From positions 1 to 56,164 of the forward strand of contig NZ_BDBN01000070.1 in NCBI RefSeq assembly GCF_001613005.1: a DNA stretch of 56,164 nt. The letters are read 5' to 3'. Below, one piece after another: positions 40,946 through 49,561 of this stretch (position 1 is the stretch's first letter; every line of letters starts with the position of its first letter). A program made the position numbers and the translations under genes. Under the pieces are notes generated by a model. It was not told the DNA's origin, did no database searches, and saw only the letters and a program-made list of their open reading frames with translations. The DNA comes from Nocardia nova NBRC 15556 (GTDB lineage Bacteria > Actinomycetota > Actinomycetes > Mycobacteriales > Mycobacteriaceae).

Positions 40946-42145
40946 ATGAATACACGAGTGTCCGGCCCGTTCGCGACCTCGGGGCGCGAGGTTGTCATCG
41001 CCGAGGCGGTACGCACCCCGATCGGCAGATCGCATCCCGAGAAGGGATGGTTCCGCGACATCCACCCCAATACGATGCTGGCGTCCTGCTACCAGGACCT
41101 GATCGGACGCACAGGTCTCGACCCGGCTGTCGTGGAGGATCTGGTCATCGGCTGCACGGCGCCTTTCGGTGAGCAGTCGCGCAATATCGGTCGCAATGCG
41201 TGGTTGCAGGCCGGCTATCCGGCCGAGGTTCCGGCGACGACACTGGATCGTCGCTGTGGATCCGCGCAGACCGCCGTGAATTTCGCTGCGGCCCTTGTGT
41301 CTTCGGGCGTGCACGACATCGTGATCGCGGGTGGCGTCGAGCATATGGGACATGTGCCGATGAATTCGCCCGCCAAGATCAGTGAACTCTACGGTGACCC
41401 CTGGCCCGCCGCGCTGCGCGAGCGCTACGACTTCGTCACTCAGGGCGAGAGCGCGGAACTGATCGCCGAACGCTGGGACATCTCGCGTACCGAGATGGAC
41501 GAATTCGCGGTACGGTCGCATGCTCTCGCCACCGAGGCTATCGCCGCCGGACGTTTCGACGACGAGATGGTGAAGCTGGCACTCGACGGTGAGATCCGCA
41601 CCGGCGACCAGGCCGTCCGGCCGGGAACCTCGCTCGAGACGCTGGGCAGGCTGAAGCCGGTCTTCCGCAGCGAGAACGGCCGGATCACCGCCGGCACGTC
41701 GAGTCCCATCTGCGACAGTGCGGCGGCGGTGCTGCTGTGCACCCGCGAGGCTGCGCAGCGGCACGGTTTGCGTATCCGTGCGCGGATCGCGGATCAGACC
41801 ACCGTCGGGGTGGATCCGATCATCATGCTGACCGGCCCGATCCCGGCGACGCACAAGCTGCTGGAGCGAAATGGCCTGACCGTCGCCGATATCGATCTGT
41901 TCGAAGTGAACGAGGCGTTCTCCTCCGTCGTGCTCGCCTGGCAGCGCGAGTTGAAGCCCGATATGGACCGGGTAAACGTCAACGGTGGCGCGATCGCGCT
42001 GGGACATGCGGTGGGCGCCACCGGATCTCGGCTGATCGCGACCATTCTCGCGGAGATGGAACGCCGCGACAGCCGGCTCGGCCTGGTGACCATGTGCTGC
42101 GGCGGCGGGCTGGGCACCGGAACGCTCATCGAGCGGGAGAACTGA
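40946..42145 (+). CDS. Acetyl-CoA acyltransferase (thiolase)
   Basis: A 399-aa thiolase. The nucleophilic Cys104 is in DRRCGSAQ, the catalytic His in GGAIALGHAVGATGSR, and the second Cys in TMCCGGGLG. Length is normal for degradative FadA-type thiolases. It would split a 3-ketoacyl-CoA with CoA to give acetyl-CoA or propionyl-CoA. It starts one base after the SDR stop and overlaps the CoA-transferase gene. Confidence 0.91.
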   Translation: MNTRVSGPFATSGREVVIAEAVRTPIGRSHPEKGWFRDIHPNTMLASCYQDLIGRTGLDPAVVEDLVIGCTAPFGEQSRNIGRNAWLQAGYPAEVPATTLDRRCGSAQTAVNFAAALVSSGVHDIVIAGGVEHMGHVPMNSPAKISELYGDPWPAALRERYDFVTQGESAELIAERWDISRTEMDEFAVRSHALATEAIAAGRFDDEMVKLALDGEIRTGDQAVRPGTSLETLGRLKPVFRSENGRITAGTSSPICDSAAAVLLCTREAAQRHGLRIRARIADQTTVGVDPIIMLTGPIPATHKLLERNGLTVADIDLFEVNEAFSSVVLAWQRELKPDMDRVNVNGGAIALGHAVGATGSRLIATILAEMERRDSRLGLVTMCCGGGLGTGTLIEREN

Positions 42146-43374
42146 TGGTCGACTTCGGCGGGCTGCTGCGGCGGGACATGGGGGTGTGGTGGAGCCAGGC
42201 CGCGGCCGAGCCCCGCCCACTCGTCGATCAGCTGCTCGCCCAGGCTCCCGAACTCGGGCCGCTGCGCCTGTTCACCGGATTGAGCTGGAACGACCAACTG
42301 GCGCAGGCGATCTCGCCGACCGACACGATGGTGTCCTACGGCGGCTTGGGTGCGTTGCGCGAACTCGGCGCCACCGACCAGCTCGAGGTCGTACCGTGTC
42401 ACTATTCGGCCCTGCCCCGGATGTTCGCCGAGCACCGGCTTCCGTGCGATGCCGGGCTCGTGCAGGTATCACCGCCGGACCGCGACGGCATGTGTTCGCT
42501 GGGTATCGGCGTCGACTACATGGCCGACGCGATCGGCCATACGCCGCTGCTGTTCGCGGAGATCAACAAGCAGATGCCCGCCGTGCCCGGGTCTCCGCGA
42601 ATCCCGTTGAGCCGCTTCGCGGCCACGTGTGAGACCGACCGTCCGCTGCAGCAGGAGGCGCGCCGTCCCGCAAGCGATGCCGACCGCGTCATCGCCGCGC
42701 ATATCGCCGGATTGGTCGACGACGGCGACACACTGCAGGTGGGCATCGGTTCCCTCGGGGCGGCTGTTTTCGACGCGCTGGCCGGGCACCGCGATCTCGG
42801 CGTGCACACCGGCATGATCACCGACGGGGTGCTGACGCTCATCGACAAGGGCGTGATCACCGGCGGGCGCAAGCCGATCGATACCGGATTGTCGGTAGCC
42901 GGAACCGCTTTGGGGTCGGCCGACATGTACGCACGGATCGCCGAACTGCCCGTGCGGTTCCGGCCGACCAGCTATACCCATGCGCCGCAGGTGCTGTCGC
43001 AGCTCGACGCGCTCGTCGCGGTCAACTTCGCGATCGAAGTGGACCTGACCGGGCAGGTCGGCGCGGAGATGAGCCGCGGCACCTATCTGGGCGCGGTGGG
43101 CGGTCAGGTCGACTTCGCCCGCGCCGCCGCGCTGACCGGGAAACGATCGATCATCGCGCTGCGCTCGACCATGCGCGGACGCTCGTCGATCAAATTCGGT
43201 CTCGACGAAGGTGTGGTCACCACCGCGCGCGCCGACGTCGACTGCGTCGTCACCGAGCACGGTGTCGCACATCTGCGCGGGCAACCGCTGGCCGAGCGCC
43301 GGCGCCGCTTGATCAATGTCGCCGCTCCGGAGTTTCGCGACGAACTCGCGAGCGCGGCGCGCCTGGCGTCCTGA
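42145..43374 (+). CDS. Acetyl-CoA hydrolase/CoA-transferase family protein
   Basis: A 409-aa single-chain class I CoA-transferase of the acetyl-CoA hydrolase / 4-hydroxybutyrate CoA-transferase group. The N-terminal VSYGGLGALREL region, DTLQVGIGSLGAAVFDAL, and the active-site region AVNFAIEVDLTGQVGAE are visible. It is translationally coupled to the thiolase. It might activate an acid released during ring degradation using acetyl-CoA or succinyl-CoA as donor, or recycle CoA. It is not of the two-subunit IpdAB type. Confidence 0.83.
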   Translation: MVDFGGLLRRDMGVWWSQAAAEPRPLVDQLLAQAPELGPLRLFTGLSWNDQLAQAISPTDTMVSYGGLGALRELGATDQLEVVPCHYSALPRMFAEHRLPCDAGLVQVSPPDRDGMCSLGIGVDYMADAIGHTPLLFAEINKQMPAVPGSPRIPLSRFAATCETDRPLQQEARRPASDADRVIAAHIAGLVDDGDTLQVGIGSLGAAVFDALAGHRDLGVHTGMITDGVLTLIDKGVITGGRKPIDTGLSVAGTALGSADMYARIAELPVRFRPTSYTHAPQVLSQLDALVAVNFAIEVDLTGQVGAEMSRGTYLGAVGGQVDFARAAALTGKRSIIALRSTMRGRSSIKFGLDEGVVTTARADVDCVVTEHGVAHLRGQPLAERRRRLINVAAPEFRDELASAARLAS

Positions 43375-43428
43375 GGTCATCGAAAACAACTGTCATCGAG
43401 CATCTGTCACCGAAAGGAATCGACACCC

Positions 43429-44187
43429 ATGAGCAATCGCGTAGCGCTCGTCACCGGCGGCGCCCAGGGAATCGGCGAGGGCATCTCGCGCAAACTCGGC
43501 GAGGCCGGCTTCCGCGTCGCCGTCGCCGATCTCAATCATGAAGTGGCACAGCAGACCGCGAAGGAAATCGTCTCCGCCGGCGGCCAGGCGATCGCGGTTC
43601 CGATCGACGTCACCGACACCGATTCGGTAAAGGCCGCGGTGCAGCAGGTCACCGACAGTTTCGGACCGGTCGAGATCGCCGTCAACAACGCCGGTTGGGA
43701 CGACTTCATGAAGTTCCTCGACACCGACGAAGCGTTCTGGGACAAGATCCTCGACATCAACTTCAAGGGCGCGCTGCGCGTCAACCACACCGTGGTTCCG
43801 GGCATGATCGAGCGCGGCTTCGGCCGTGTGATCAATATCGGATCCGACGCGGGCCGGGTCGGGTCGTCGCTCGAGGCCGTGTACTCGGGCGCCAAGGGCG
43901 GCATCATCGCCTTCACCAAGACCCTCGCCCGCGAGGTCGCCACGAAGGGCGTCACCGTCAACACCGTGTGCCCCGGGCCGACCGACACCCCGGCACTGCG
44001 TAAATTCGCGAACAACTCCGGTCAGGACGCCGACAAGGTGCTGGGCGGCATGACCCGCGCGGTGCCGATGAAGCGGCTGGCGCTGCCGTCCGACATCGCC
44101 GCGGCCGTCGCGTTCTTCGCCTCCGACGAGACCGGCTACATCACCGGCCAGACCCTGTCGGTCAGTGGCGGCCTGACCATGGCGTGA
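43429..44187 (+). CDS. badH: 2-hydroxycyclohexanecarboxyl-CoA dehydrogenase-like SDR (BadH-like)
   Basis: A 252-aa SDR with TGGAQGIG at 9-16, NNAGWD, N111, S139, Y152 and K156. The combination NNAGWD, SDAGRVGSS, VCPGPTDT and LSVSGGLTM closely follows BadH of Rhodopseudomonas palustris, which oxidises 2-hydroxycyclohexane-1-carboxyl-CoA to the 2-keto form before ring cleavage. The following gene, overlapping by GTGA, is a MenB/BadI-like hydrolase, the next enzyme in that route. Family resemblance is seen from motifs; the ring substrate here is inferred. Confidence 0.82.
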   Translation: MSNRVALVTGGAQGIGEGISRKLGEAGFRVAVADLNHEVAQQTAKEIVSAGGQAIAVPIDVTDTDSVKAAVQQVTDSFGPVEIAVNNAGWDDFMKFLDTDEAFWDKILDINFKGALRVNHTVVPGMIERGFGRVINIGSDAGRVGSSLEAVYSGAKGGIIAFTKTLAREVATKGVTVNTVCPGPTDTPALRKFANNSGQDADKVLGGMTRAVPMKRLALPSDIAAAVAFFASDETGYITGQTLSVSGGLTMA

Positions 44188-45038
44188 GGTCCGCGGTGGG
44201 CGACAACACAGGGGAGTGGTCGACGGTCCATCGGTACGAGGACGTCGACTACTCGCGGACCGCGGACGGCATCGCCAAGATCACCATCTGCCGGCCGGAG
44301 GTGCACAACGCTTTTCGGCCGCAGACCCTGGTGGAGATCTCCGACGCGCTCACCCGTGCCCGCGAAGATCCGTCGATCGGAGTCATCGTCCTCACCGGAG
44401 AGGGCGACAAGGCGTTCTGCTCCGGCGGCGATCAGCGCGTGCGCGGCGATACGGGCTACCTCACCGATCCGGAGAACCCGGGCGCGGTGGGCCGGTTTCA
44501 TGTGACAGACCTGCAGGTGCAGATCCGCCGGTTGCCGAAACCGGTCGTCGCCATGGTCGCCGGTTATGCCGTCGGCGGCGGCCACGTGCTGCAGATCGTC
44601 TGCGACCTGACCATCGCCGCCGACAACGCGTGCCTCGGTCAGGTCGGGCCGAAGGTCGGATCGTTCGACGGCGGATTCGGCGCCGGACTGCTGGCCGATA
44701 TGGTCGGTGTGCGCAAGGCCAAGGAGATCTGGTTCCTTTGCCGTCAGTACGACGCCGCGCAGGCGCTGGAGATGGGGCTGGTCAACACCGTCGTGCCGCT
44801 CGCCGACCTGGAGTCGGAGACGCTCGCGTGGTGCCGGCGGATGATGGAACTGTCACCGATGGCGCTGCGGCTGATGAAGGCGAGTTTCCACGCTGCCGAG
44901 GACGGTCTGGCCGGAATTCAGCAGCTCGCACACGACACGAATCTGCTGTTCTACGCCACCGAAGAGGCGAAAGAAGGCCGGGAGGCGTTCAAAGCAAAGC
45001 GGCGACCCGAGTTCGAGCGGTTTCCGCGGCGGGCCTGA
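44184..45038 (+). CDS. MenB/BadI-like crotonase (candidate ring-opening hydrolase 1)
   Basis: A 284-aa crotonase of the naphthoyl-CoA synthase / 2-ketocyclohexanecarboxyl-CoA hydrolase branch. Visible are FCSGGDQ, the oxyanion GGGHVLQIVCDLTIAADNA and the branch signature GQVGPKVGSFDGG, with the Ser-Phe-Asp of MenB/BadI in place of the hydratase Glu pair. GTG 44184 overlaps the BadH-like stop. It probably catalyses a retro-Claisen (Dieckmann-type) ring opening. MenB itself is less likely because no men genes are near. A second, closer BadI homologue is at 52800. Confidence 0.82.
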   Translation: MRSAVGDNTGEWSTVHRYEDVDYSRTADGIAKITICRPEVHNAFRPQTLVEISDALTRAREDPSIGVIVLTGEGDKAFCSGGDQRVRGDTGYLTDPENPGAVGRFHVTDLQVQIRRLPKPVVAMVAGYAVGGGHVLQIVCDLTIAADNACLGQVGPKVGSFDGGFGAGLLADMVGVRKAKEIWFLCRQYDAAQALEMGLVNTVVPLADLESETLAWCRRMMELSPMALRLMKASFHAAEDGLAGIQQLAHDTNLLFYATEEAKEGREAFKAKRRPEFERFPRRA

Positions 45039-45059
45039 CAGATCGAGAGGATCACCGAG

Positions 45060-46109
45060 ATGACGACGTTCGGGGTCAATGCCTTCGGCGTCGGCCGTGG
45101 ACCACAGCGGTTCGCGACCATGACCGAATTGGCGCGCGAGGCCGAGGACATCGGTTGCACGGCGGTGTGGACGAGTGAGCTGTACAGCCGCTCGGCCACC
45201 GTGCCGATGGCTGCGCTCGCCGCCGGCACCAGCACCATCCGCATCGGTTCCAATATCGCCTACGGCGTGGGCCGCAGCCCGCTGATGTGGGCGGCCGAAG
45301 CGCGTGACCTCGACGAATTGTCCGGTGGTCGAATCATTCTCGGGATCGGCAACGGTACGCCGAAGATGATGGAGGCCTGGCACGGTGTCCCCGGCGAAGC
45401 GCCCGCCGCCCGGATGGCCGAACTGCTCACCGTGCTGAAGGCGCTGTGGCGCCTGCACGAGGGGCCGGTCCATCACGACGGGCGCTTCTACCACGTGCAC
45501 ATTTCCCCCACATCGGATGTGCCGGAACCGATCCGGCCGGAAATCCCGATCTGGATCGCGGGGGTGAACAAGCTGATGCTGCGGACGGCCGGGGAGCTCG
45601 CAGACGGGCTCGTCGGCCATCCGATGTACACCGCCGAGTACGTCCGCGGCCCGGTCGCGGACGAAATCGCCACCGGCGCAGCGTTATCCGGCCGCGATCC
45701 GGCCGAGGTCACCATCATGGGCATCCGGATGTGCGCGATCAACGATGATGTCGAGCTGGCCCGGCGGCAAGCGGCGTACGCGATCGGCCAATACGCGGCA
45801 TCGCGGGTCTACGATCGCCTCTTCGCGCTGCACGGTTGGAGCGCCGCCCAACAGCGGATTCGCGAGGCGGCCCGCGACCGCGACAGCGAGGCCCTGATCG
45901 GCGCTGTCACCGACGACATGATCGACACCATCGCCATCGCCTGCCGCCCGGCCGAGTTCCCGGCGGCGCTGGCGGCGATCCCTGACGGCTTCGATCACCT
46001 CGACCTGATCGCGCCCCCGTGGGGACTCAGCGATCACGAAACCCGGGCGATCAATGCCGAGATCCTGACCGGCCTGCGGAGCCACCTCGCGCACACTGTG
46101 TCGGTGTGA
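45060..46109 (+). CDS. LLM-class flavin/F420-dependent oxidoreductase
   Basis: A 349-aa TIM-barrel oxidoreductase of the luciferase-like family, in the F420-dependent methylene-H4MPT-reductase-like branch: EAEDIGCTAVWTSE, GTSTIRIGSNIAYG, ELSGGRIILGIGNG and PIWIAGVNKL. It ends the catabolic operon and converges on the gntR gene. It would reduce a double bond or oxidise an alcohol using F420; in sterol and terpenoid catabolism such enzymes act on ring intermediates, but no specific reaction can be assigned. Confidence 0.84.
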   Translation: MTTFGVNAFGVGRGPQRFATMTELAREAEDIGCTAVWTSELYSRSATVPMAALAAGTSTIRIGSNIAYGVGRSPLMWAAEARDLDELSGGRIILGIGNGTPKMMEAWHGVPGEAPAARMAELLTVLKALWRLHEGPVHHDGRFYHVHISPTSDVPEPIRPEIPIWIAGVNKLMLRTAGELADGLVGHPMYTAEYVRGPVADEIATGAALSGRDPAEVTIMGIRMCAINDDVELARRQAAYAIGQYAASRVYDRLFALHGWSAAQQRIREAARDRDSEALIGAVTDDMIDTIAIACRPAEFPAALAAIPDGFDHLDLIAPPWGLSDHETRAINAEILTGLRSHLAHTVSV

Positions 46110-46118
46110 CGTGAGGGC

Positions 46119-46892
46119 TCAGGCTTCGCGCAGCTCGATCTCGGTGCGCTCCTCGACCTGAACGACGGCCTCGGCGTAGCCGTGGACGTGCTTGCTCATG
46201 CGCCGCGTCGCCGTCGCCGGGTCGCCGGCGCGGATGGCGTCGGTGATCGTTTTGTGCGCTCGGTGGGTGGTTTTGCGCACCTCGTCGTCGACGAATGCGG
46301 TGTTCTCCGTCGAGCTGTAGATGGCGTTCGACAGCGCGGTCATGAAACCGGTGAGCAGTTCGTTGTGGCTGGCGGCCGCGACCGCGAGATGCCAGTCGAC
46401 GTTGGCCTTCAGGAATTCCTCGAGCGGGATATCGAGATCGCCGAGCTTGGCGTTCGCGGCGTCGAGCGCGGCGATGTCGTCGTCGGTGCGGTACTTCGCA
46501 GCCAGGCCGGCGCATGCGGGCTCGATGGTTTCGCGGGTTTCCAGCAGGTCGGACAAGCGCAACTGCTGCCCGCGGATCAGCAGGCTCACCGACGAGGCCA
46601 CCGAGGCGCCCCCGGGCTGCTGGACGAACGCGCCGCCGGAGCGGCCGGTCTTGATGACGACCAGCCCCTGCACCTCGAGGATACGCAGCGCCTCCCGGAC
46701 GGTGGTGCGGCTCATCTGCGTCTGGGTGACCAATTCGCGCTCGGGCGGCAACGCGGTACCCGACGGGAACTCGCCGCGCAGGATGCGCTCACGCAGATCG
46801 TTGGCGAGAACGTCGGAGGCCTTGGGTACCTGCATCGGCTGCAACTGAACCGGGTGTCGCGCAACCGTGCTCGACGAGGGCGACTCGGGCAT
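46119..46892 (-). CDS. GntR-family regulator, FadR subfamily (FCD domain)
   Basis: A 257-aa regulator. The N-terminal winged HTH (about 24-93) has LRGEFPSGTALPPERELV and MSRTTVREALRILEVQGLV. The C-terminal all-helical FCD ligand domain shows RLSDLLETRETIEPACAGLAA and the metal-site-like His in NVDWHLAVAAAS and SKHVHGYAEAV. FCD regulators of this group usually bind an acyl-CoA or organic acid and a divalent metal. Palindromes of FadR type lie at 46914 and 46984 in its promoter, so autoregulation plus control of the divergent crotonase operon is likely; at least seven more copies occur in the window. Confidence 0.9.
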   Translation of the reverse strand: MPESPSSSTVARHPVQLQPMQVPKASDVLANDLRERILRGEFPSGTALPPERELVTQTQMSRTTVREALRILEVQGLVVIKTGRSGGAFVQQPGGASVASSVSLLIRGQQLRLSDLLETRETIEPACAGLAAKYRTDDDIAALDAANAKLGDLDIPLEEFLKANVDWHLAVAAASHNELLTGFMTALSNAIYSSTENTAFVDDEVRKTTHRAHKTITDAIRAGDPATATRRMSKHVHGYAEAVVQVEERTEIELREA

Positions 46893-46913
46893 AGTTACCT
46901 ACCTTCTGTGTAT

Positions 46914-46926
46914 TTGGTCGTACCTA
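46914..46926. promoter_or_regulatory. FadR-type box H (gntR promoter)
   Basis: TTGGTCGTACCTA, 22 bp before the gntR start on the minus strand; suggests autoregulation. Confidence 0.7.
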
Positions 46927-46983
46927 ATCTATCAGCAAAGAGTCCTGCCATGCGAGTTTGCGCGGCCGGACGCCTTAGGTAAT

Positions 46984-46996
46984 TTGGTCGTACCAA
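46984..46996. promoter_or_regulatory. FadR-type box I (crotonase operon promoter)
   Basis: TTGGTCGTACCAA: exact 5-bp inverted arms around CGT, the best-conserved copy in the window. It lies in the gntR / crotonase intergenic region, 95 bp before the GTG at 47091. Confidence 0.75.
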
Positions 46997-47090
46997 AATA
47001 ATGGTTGACTTAGCGCGGTGTGGTGGATAGCTTCCAAGAAGAGGAAGTCGGCCGTAGCGGTGTCGACGAAGTGCTGAATGCGAGGACGAC

Positions 47091-47873
47091 GTGGCAGAGC
47101 GGGCGCAGGATGTGGTGACCTGGGAGACGGTCGAACCTGGAATTACGGCGGTGACGCTGCGGCGGCCGCCTGCCAACGCGCTGGGGATTCCGCTGCTGGA
47201 CGGGATGCATCTGGCCATGGATGCCGCCGAGAAGGCCGGTGACGTCAAGGTCATGGTCATCGGATCCGCGCTGCCCGGATTCTTCGCGGCGGGCGCGGAC
47301 ATCAAACACCTGTCGACGATCGACGCCGAGACGTTCACCGCGTACGGCGATCGGATGCGTGCGGTCAACGATCGCCTCGCCGCATCGCCGTGGCTGTCGA
47401 TCGCCGCGGTCGACGGGGTCGCGCTCGGCGGCGGTCTCGAACTCGCGATGGCGTGCACCCTGCGGGTCGCCGGCCCTGGCGGCCGGTTCGGACTGCCGGA
47501 GGTCAAACTCGGGCTGATTCCGGGAGCCGGTGGTACACAACGGCTTCCGCGGCTGGTGGGCCGGGGGCGAGCGCTGGACATCATGCTGACCGCCCGGCAG
47601 GTGTCCGCCGAGGAGGCCTACCGGATCGGCCTGGTCGACCGGCTCACCGACGGCGATGCCACCGAGGCGGCGCTGGCATTCGCGCGCGAACTGCTCGGCC
47701 CCTCGCTGCCGGCACAGCTGTCGGTGGTGCGCACGGTGGACGCGGCCTTCGACTTACCCCTGGCCGAGGGCGCCCGGTACGAGGTCGAGCAGATCCAGGC
47801 GCTGTTCGAGGACGGGGAGGCCGCCGAGGGCATCAGCGCCTTCGTCGGCAAGCGCAAGCCGCAGTTCCGCTGA
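47091..47873 (+). CDS. Enoyl-CoA hydratase
   Basis: A 260-aa crotonase with both catalytic Glu positions kept: GGGLELAMAC and FGLPEVKLGLIPGAGGTQRLP. The oxyanion pocket is FFAAGADIKHL. It is therefore a true hydratase, the BadK-like step (cyclohexene-carboxyl-CoA to 2-hydroxy form) being possible in this context. GTG 47091 is preceded by GAGG at 5 nt. First gene of an operon with two further crotonases, a kinase and a DUF7064-like protein. Confidence 0.88.
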   Translation: MAERAQDVVTWETVEPGITAVTLRRPPANALGIPLLDGMHLAMDAAEKAGDVKVMVIGSALPGFFAAGADIKHLSTIDAETFTAYGDRMRAVNDRLAASPWLSIAAVDGVALGGGLELAMACTLRVAGPGGRFGLPEVKLGLIPGAGGTQRLPRLVGRGRALDIMLTARQVSAEEAYRIGLVDRLTDGDATEAALAFARELLGPSLPAQLSVVRTVDAAFDLPLAEGARYEVEQIQALFEDGEAAEGISAFVGKRKPQFR

Positions 47874-47901
47874 TCGCCCGGCCGCTCACGTTAGGAGTCC
47901 G

Positions 47902-48711
47902 ATGAAGACCCTGGAACACCGTTTCGAAACCTTCCTCGCCGAGGAGGTGAAACCGGGCATCGTCGTCGTCACGCTGAACCGGCCCGAACGCTACAACGCG
48001 ATGACCAACACCATGTTCGTCGAACTCGAGCAACTGGCCTGGGGTTTGGAGACCGAGAATGCGTGCCGCGTCGTCGTCCTCACCGGCGCGGGCAAGGCGT
48101 TCTGCTCGGGATACGACCTCGCCGACGCCGACGACCTCCCGAACCTCGGCGCCCTGGGCATGCTGGATCAGCAGGAACGCGCCGCACGCGCACTCACCGC
48201 GATTCGTTCGCTGCGAGTGCCGGTCATCGCCGCGGTGAACGGTCCGGCCGCCGGTGGTGGTCTGGCGTTGGCGCTCGCCGCCGATATCCGCCTGGCCGGC
48301 GCCGCGGCCACATTCAACGCCGCATTCGTTCGCATCGGGCTCTCCGCCGGTGATCTGGGCACATCCTGGCTGCTGACCCGATTGATCGGACCCGCGAAAA
48401 CCAGCGAAATCTGTTTCACCGGACGGATTGTCGACGCGACCGAAGCCGGTGAGCTGGGCATGGTGAATTCGGTCAGCGCCGGCGATGTCGTGGCCGATGC
48501 GCTCGCCCTCGCCGAGCAGATCGTCGCGAACTCGCCGGGTGGTGTGCAGCTGTCCAAGCGCGCTCTGCAAGCCAATCTCGAGGTCGGCTCCTATGCCGCG
48601 GCGATCGAGCTGGAGAACCGCGGCCAGGCATTGCTGACGCGCAGTCCGGACATGACCGAGGCGCTCAACGCCTTCAAGGACAAGCGCGCGCCCGTTTTCC
48701 AGGGCAAATAG
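47902..48711 (+). CDS. Crotonase-family protein lacking hydratase glutamates (1)
   Basis: A 269-aa crotonase. The first Glu position is Ala (GGGLALALAADI) and the second is in FVRIGLSAGD, also without Glu; an Asp is kept at the position used by dienoyl-CoA isomerases (SAGDLGTSW). It is thus probably an isomerase or other crotonase activity rather than a hydratase. TAGGAG precedes ATG 47902. It is a tandem paralogue of the next gene: both share GGGLALALAADIRLA, NSPGGV, and ELENRGQALLTR near the end. Confidence 0.83.
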   Translation: MKTLEHRFETFLAEEVKPGIVVVTLNRPERYNAMTNTMFVELEQLAWGLETENACRVVVLTGAGKAFCSGYDLADADDLPNLGALGMLDQQERAARALTAIRSLRVPVIAAVNGPAAGGGLALALAADIRLAGAAATFNAAFVRIGLSAGDLGTSWLLTRLIGPAKTSEICFTGRIVDATEAGELGMVNSVSAGDVVADALALAEQIVANSPGGVQLSKRALQANLEVGSYAAAIELENRGQALLTRSPDMTEALNAFKDKRAPVFQGK

Positions 48712-48741
48712 CACAGCTGGACACGACGAGGCGAGGCTCAC

Positions 48742-49554
48742 ATGACCATCGATTTTCCCGATCTGCAAACACTGACCTTCGAGGAGGCCGAGCCCGGAAT
48801 CGGCATCCTGCGAATCAACCGTCCGGAGCGCATGAACTCCCAGACCGTGACGATGTTCCACGAACATCTGGCGGCCGGGCGGGCGCTGCGCGACAGCCGG
48901 TTGCGCGCGCTCATCGTCACCGGCGCCGGTGAGCGCGCCTTCTGTGCCGGCTTCGATCTCGAGGAGATTCATGTGATCACCGAGATGGGTGTGCGTGAAT
49001 TCCTCGAGTTCCAGGAGGTCGCCACGGGTGGAATTCAATCCATCAGGCATCTCCCGTTTCCCGTGATCGCCGCGATCCACGGACCCGCGACCGGGGGCGG
49101 CCTGGCGTTGGCCCTCGCCGCCGATATCCGCTTGGCGGCACCGACTCTCAAGATGAGCGCGGCCTTCGTGAAGGTGGGTCTGTCGATCGGTGAACTCGGC
49201 ACCTCTTTCAATCTGACCCGCCTGGTAGGCCCCGCGCGGGCGGCGGAGATCGGGTACACCGCCCGCATCGTCGAGGCAGACGAGGCGCTGCGCATCGGGT
49301 TGGTGAACCAGGTGGTCCCGTCGGAGCGATTGCTGGACGAGGCGCTCACGATGGCGCGTGTGATCGCGCAGAATTCGCCCGGCGGGGTGCGGATGTCCAA
49401 GCGGGCGATTCAGCGCAACGCCGAAATCGGTTCCTACGAGGCTGCTCTGGAGCTGGAGAACCGTGGGCAGGCGCTGCTGACCAGGACCGAGGACATGCCC
49501 GAAGCGCTGGCGGCCTTCAAGGAGAAGCGCGCACCACAGTTCTCCGGTCGGTGA
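48742..49554 (+). CDS. Crotonase-family protein lacking hydratase glutamates (2)
   Basis: A 270-aa paralogue of the preceding protein, again with GGGLALALAADIRLA and without the Glu pair, and with Glu in GLSIGELGTSF at the isomerase-type acid position. FCAGFDLEEI forms the oxyanion loop. The two copies are 30 bp apart and equal in length, consistent with tandem duplication followed by divergence; they may form a hetero-oligomer or act on two isomers. Confidence 0.83.
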   Translation: MTIDFPDLQTLTFEEAEPGIGILRINRPERMNSQTVTMFHEHLAAGRALRDSRLRALIVTGAGERAFCAGFDLEEIHVITEMGVREFLEFQEVATGGIQSIRHLPFPVIAAIHGPATGGGLALALAADIRLAAPTLKMSAAFVKVGLSIGELGTSFNLTRLVGPARAAEIGYTARIVEADEALRIGLVNQVVPSERLLDEALTMARVIAQNSPGGVRMSKRAIQRNAEIGSYEAALELENRGQALLTRTEDMPEALAAFKEKRAPQFSGR

Positions 49555-49561
49555 GGCCGAG

